DNA of 7,129 nucleotides from JANLSE01 sp031362265. GTDB lineage: Bacteria > Chloroflexota > Chloroflexia > Chloroflexales > Roseiflexaceae. The DNA is taken from positions 1 to 7,129 of the forward strand of contig JANLSE010000495.1 in assembly GCA_031362265.1 (NCBI GenBank), given 5' to 3'. Position 1 is the stretch's first letter, and each line of letters begins with the position of its first letter. Position numbers and translations under genes: made by a program. The notes beneath the pieces were generated by a model. The model saw nothing but the letters and a program-made list of their open reading frames with translations, was not told the DNA's origin and searched no databases. Shown here piece after piece: positions 6,559-7,129 of this stretch.

Positions 6559-6565
6559 GCATTAA

Positions 6566-6958
6566 TCAGGCGCGCTTGAGGAGCCCGCGTGCTTGGTAGA
6601 CTTCAGCAGCCTCACGAACAAGCTGCGCATTTTCCGTAGCCTGATATTGCTGCTCAAGCGTAGCCGCAAGCGCCAATAATTCAGCGTAGGTAGCGCGTTG
6701 TGGACGCAACATTTCATACATGCGCAGGAGCTCAGCATTTGGCACAGCCGTCAATTCGGCGGCACGTGTCAGATTGATTGCCAACTGTTGAAAGCCTGCC
6801 TCATGTGCAATTACAGCCTGAGCACGCAGGGTTGCCGGGCTAATTTGCACATCCGCGATCGACAAATCTGCCAGTGCATCAAGCGTAACCTCATCTAGCC
6901 TGCGCCCACTCGCGGCATGCAACTGATCGGCCTGATTGATAAGCGGGTATTCTGGCAT
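6566..6958 (-). CDS. pduE: Diol/glycerol dehydratase small subunit
   Basis: The 130-residue product matches the gamma subunit of adenosylcobalamin-dependent diol/glycerol dehydratase (PduE, DhaB3 type). The enzyme turns 1,2-propanediol or glycerol into the aldehyde by a radical mechanism, and the small subunit completes the complex with the catalytic large and the medium subunits. Diagnostic stretches are ISPATLRAQAVIAHEAG (39-55), TRAAELTAVPNAELLRMYE (64-82), LRPQRATYAELLALA (84-98), and the closing VREAAEVYQARGLLKR. These parallel the RISPETL, RAAELTAVPDDRILEIYNALRP and FVREAAEVY elements of enteric PduE. It is slightly shorter at the N-terminus than enteric versions (about 140-175 residues). 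The ATG at 6958 has TGAGG 7 nt upstream. The upstream gene ends 130 bp away across tandem repeats. Other subunits and the reactivase lie outside the window, so the true substrate is open. Confidence 0.88.
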   Translation of the reverse strand: MPEYPLINQADQLHAASGRRLDEVTLDALADLSIADVQISPATLRAQAVIAHEAGFQQLAINLTRAAELTAVPNAELLRMYEMLRPQRATYAELLALAATLEQQYQATENAQLVREAAEVYQARGLLKRA

Positions 6959-6975
6959 GAGTAAACCTCATTAAG

Positions 6976-7045
6976 CGCATAACACATAACGTATAACGCA
7001 CAGCGCATAACGCATAACGCATAACACATATCGCATATCGCATAA
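6976..7045. repeat. 7-bp tandem repeat array (CGCATAA family)
   Basis: Ten consecutive 7-bp units are readable: CGCATAA in five of ten, with variants CACATAA, CGTATAA, CGCACAG, CACATAT and CGCATAT. The array starts just upstream of the ribosome site of the dehydratase gene. Read on the minus strand the units are TTATGCG, related to the TGCGTTG units at 531-565. Confidence 0.93.
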
Positions 7046-7057
7046 CGGGCATCTGGT

Positions 7058-7089
7058 TCTTGCGCTCTTGCGCTCCTGCGCTCTTGCGT
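7058..7089. repeat. 8-bp tandem repeat (TCTTGCGC family)
   Basis: Four units are present: TCTTGCGC twice, TCCTGCGC and TCTTGCGT. On the minus strand these are the CGCAAGAG/CGCAGGAG units seen at 416-447. Positions 7071-7090 match 430-449 exactly in inverted orientation (20 nt). The block abuts and shares one base with the stop codon of the upstream gene. Confidence 0.92.
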
Positions 7090-7129
7090 TACACATCTGG
7101 CTCCCAATCGAAGCGCAGTTCGACCGGCG
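7089..7129 (-). CDS. C-terminal end of an upstream gene, unidentified
   Basis: An open minus-strand frame enters from the window edge and ends PVELRFDWEPDV followed by TAA at 7091-7089. Only 12 complete codons are visible, too few to identify the product. Its place directly upstream of the dehydratase small subunit gene makes the medium (or fused large/medium) dehydratase subunit the natural guess, since these genes usually run large, medium, small. That is an inference from gene order alone. The stop codon meets the 8-bp repeat block with no spacer. Confidence 0.5.
   Translation of the reverse strand, partial: PVELRFDWEPDV

Larger units (their letters stand above)
5872..6565. other. Low-GC intergenic stretch without a convincing gene
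   Basis: About 700 bp separate the dehydratase gene from the heme promoter. Stops are dense in all frames, and the one 60-codon frame (6562-6380, minus) has no ribosome site or recognisable protein. GC content is low in places: 16 of 60 bases at 6001-6060 and 19 of 60 at 6181-6240. Visible structure includes the hairpin at 5940-6008, small inverted repeats (ATTGG/CCAAT near 6111-6124, AGCAG/CTGCT near 6353-6368, GTGATT/AATCAC near 6456-6469), an inverted CGTTATG/CATAACG pair (6311-6317, 6340-6346), a 10-bp direct repeat ACTCTAACTT (6099-6108, 6232-6241) and the CACAGAG inverted repeat at the right end. No tRNA or transposase was seen. Confidence 0.7.

Noticed and set aside
6380..6562. 60-codon minus-strand open frame
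   Set aside because: It begins in the CACAGAG inverted repeat, lacks a ribosome site and shows no recognisable protein pattern.
6895..7107. 70-codon minus-strand open frame rich in Cys, Tyr and Met
   Set aside because: It is a translation of the 7-bp and 8-bp tandem repeats, overlaps both neighbouring genes in another frame and has no ribosome site.

Overview
The window looks like a chromosomal piece of a Chloroflexota bacterium, probably class Chloroflexia. This is an inference. It rests on the style of the heme gene cluster (HemY, an excisionase-type regulator, HemA, HemQ, HemE, HemH), on moderate-GC coding DNA, and on intergenic blocks of degenerate 7-bp and 8-bp tandem repeats. No single marker fixes the genus. 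Every recognisable gene lies on the minus strand, so transcription runs from high to low coordinates.

Right edge to about 6566: the last 12 codons of an unidentified gene (stop at 7091-7089), then a roughly 130-bp gap filled with tandem repeats, then a small gene (6958-6566) that reads as the small subunit of an adenosylcobalamin-dependent diol/glycerol dehydratase. A 14-bp inverted repeat built from CACAGAG-type units sits just past its stop.

From 5872 to 6565 is a low-GC stretch with no convincing gene. Its strongest element is a long imperfect hairpin at 5940-6008. A near-consensus sigma70-type promoter (TTGACA, 17 nt, TATAGT) at 5871-5843 closes the stretch and points leftward into the heme genes. 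It overlaps the longest possible hemY start, so translation most likely begins at 5796.

From 5796 down to 1 is a tightly packed heme operon: hemY/cgoX, a DNA-binding regulator, hemA, hemQ/chdC, hemE and the N-terminal third of hemH/cpfC. HemA opens the C5 route to 5-aminolevulinate. HemE makes coproporphyrinogen III. HemY oxidises it to coproporphyrin III, HemH inserts iron, and HemQ decarboxylates coproheme to heme b. Together these are the whole coproporphyrin-dependent branch. The residues visible in HemQ and HemH fit that branch better than the protoporphyrin branch. The regulator lies inside the operon and may sense a pathway product, while three TTTTGA(T/G) repeats just after the predicted transcription start are candidate operator sites.

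The less ordinary content is the regulator with its helical C-terminal domain, the leader repeats, the hairpin, and a composite tandem-repeat element present twice in opposite orientations, which supplies the stop codon and tail of hemE.
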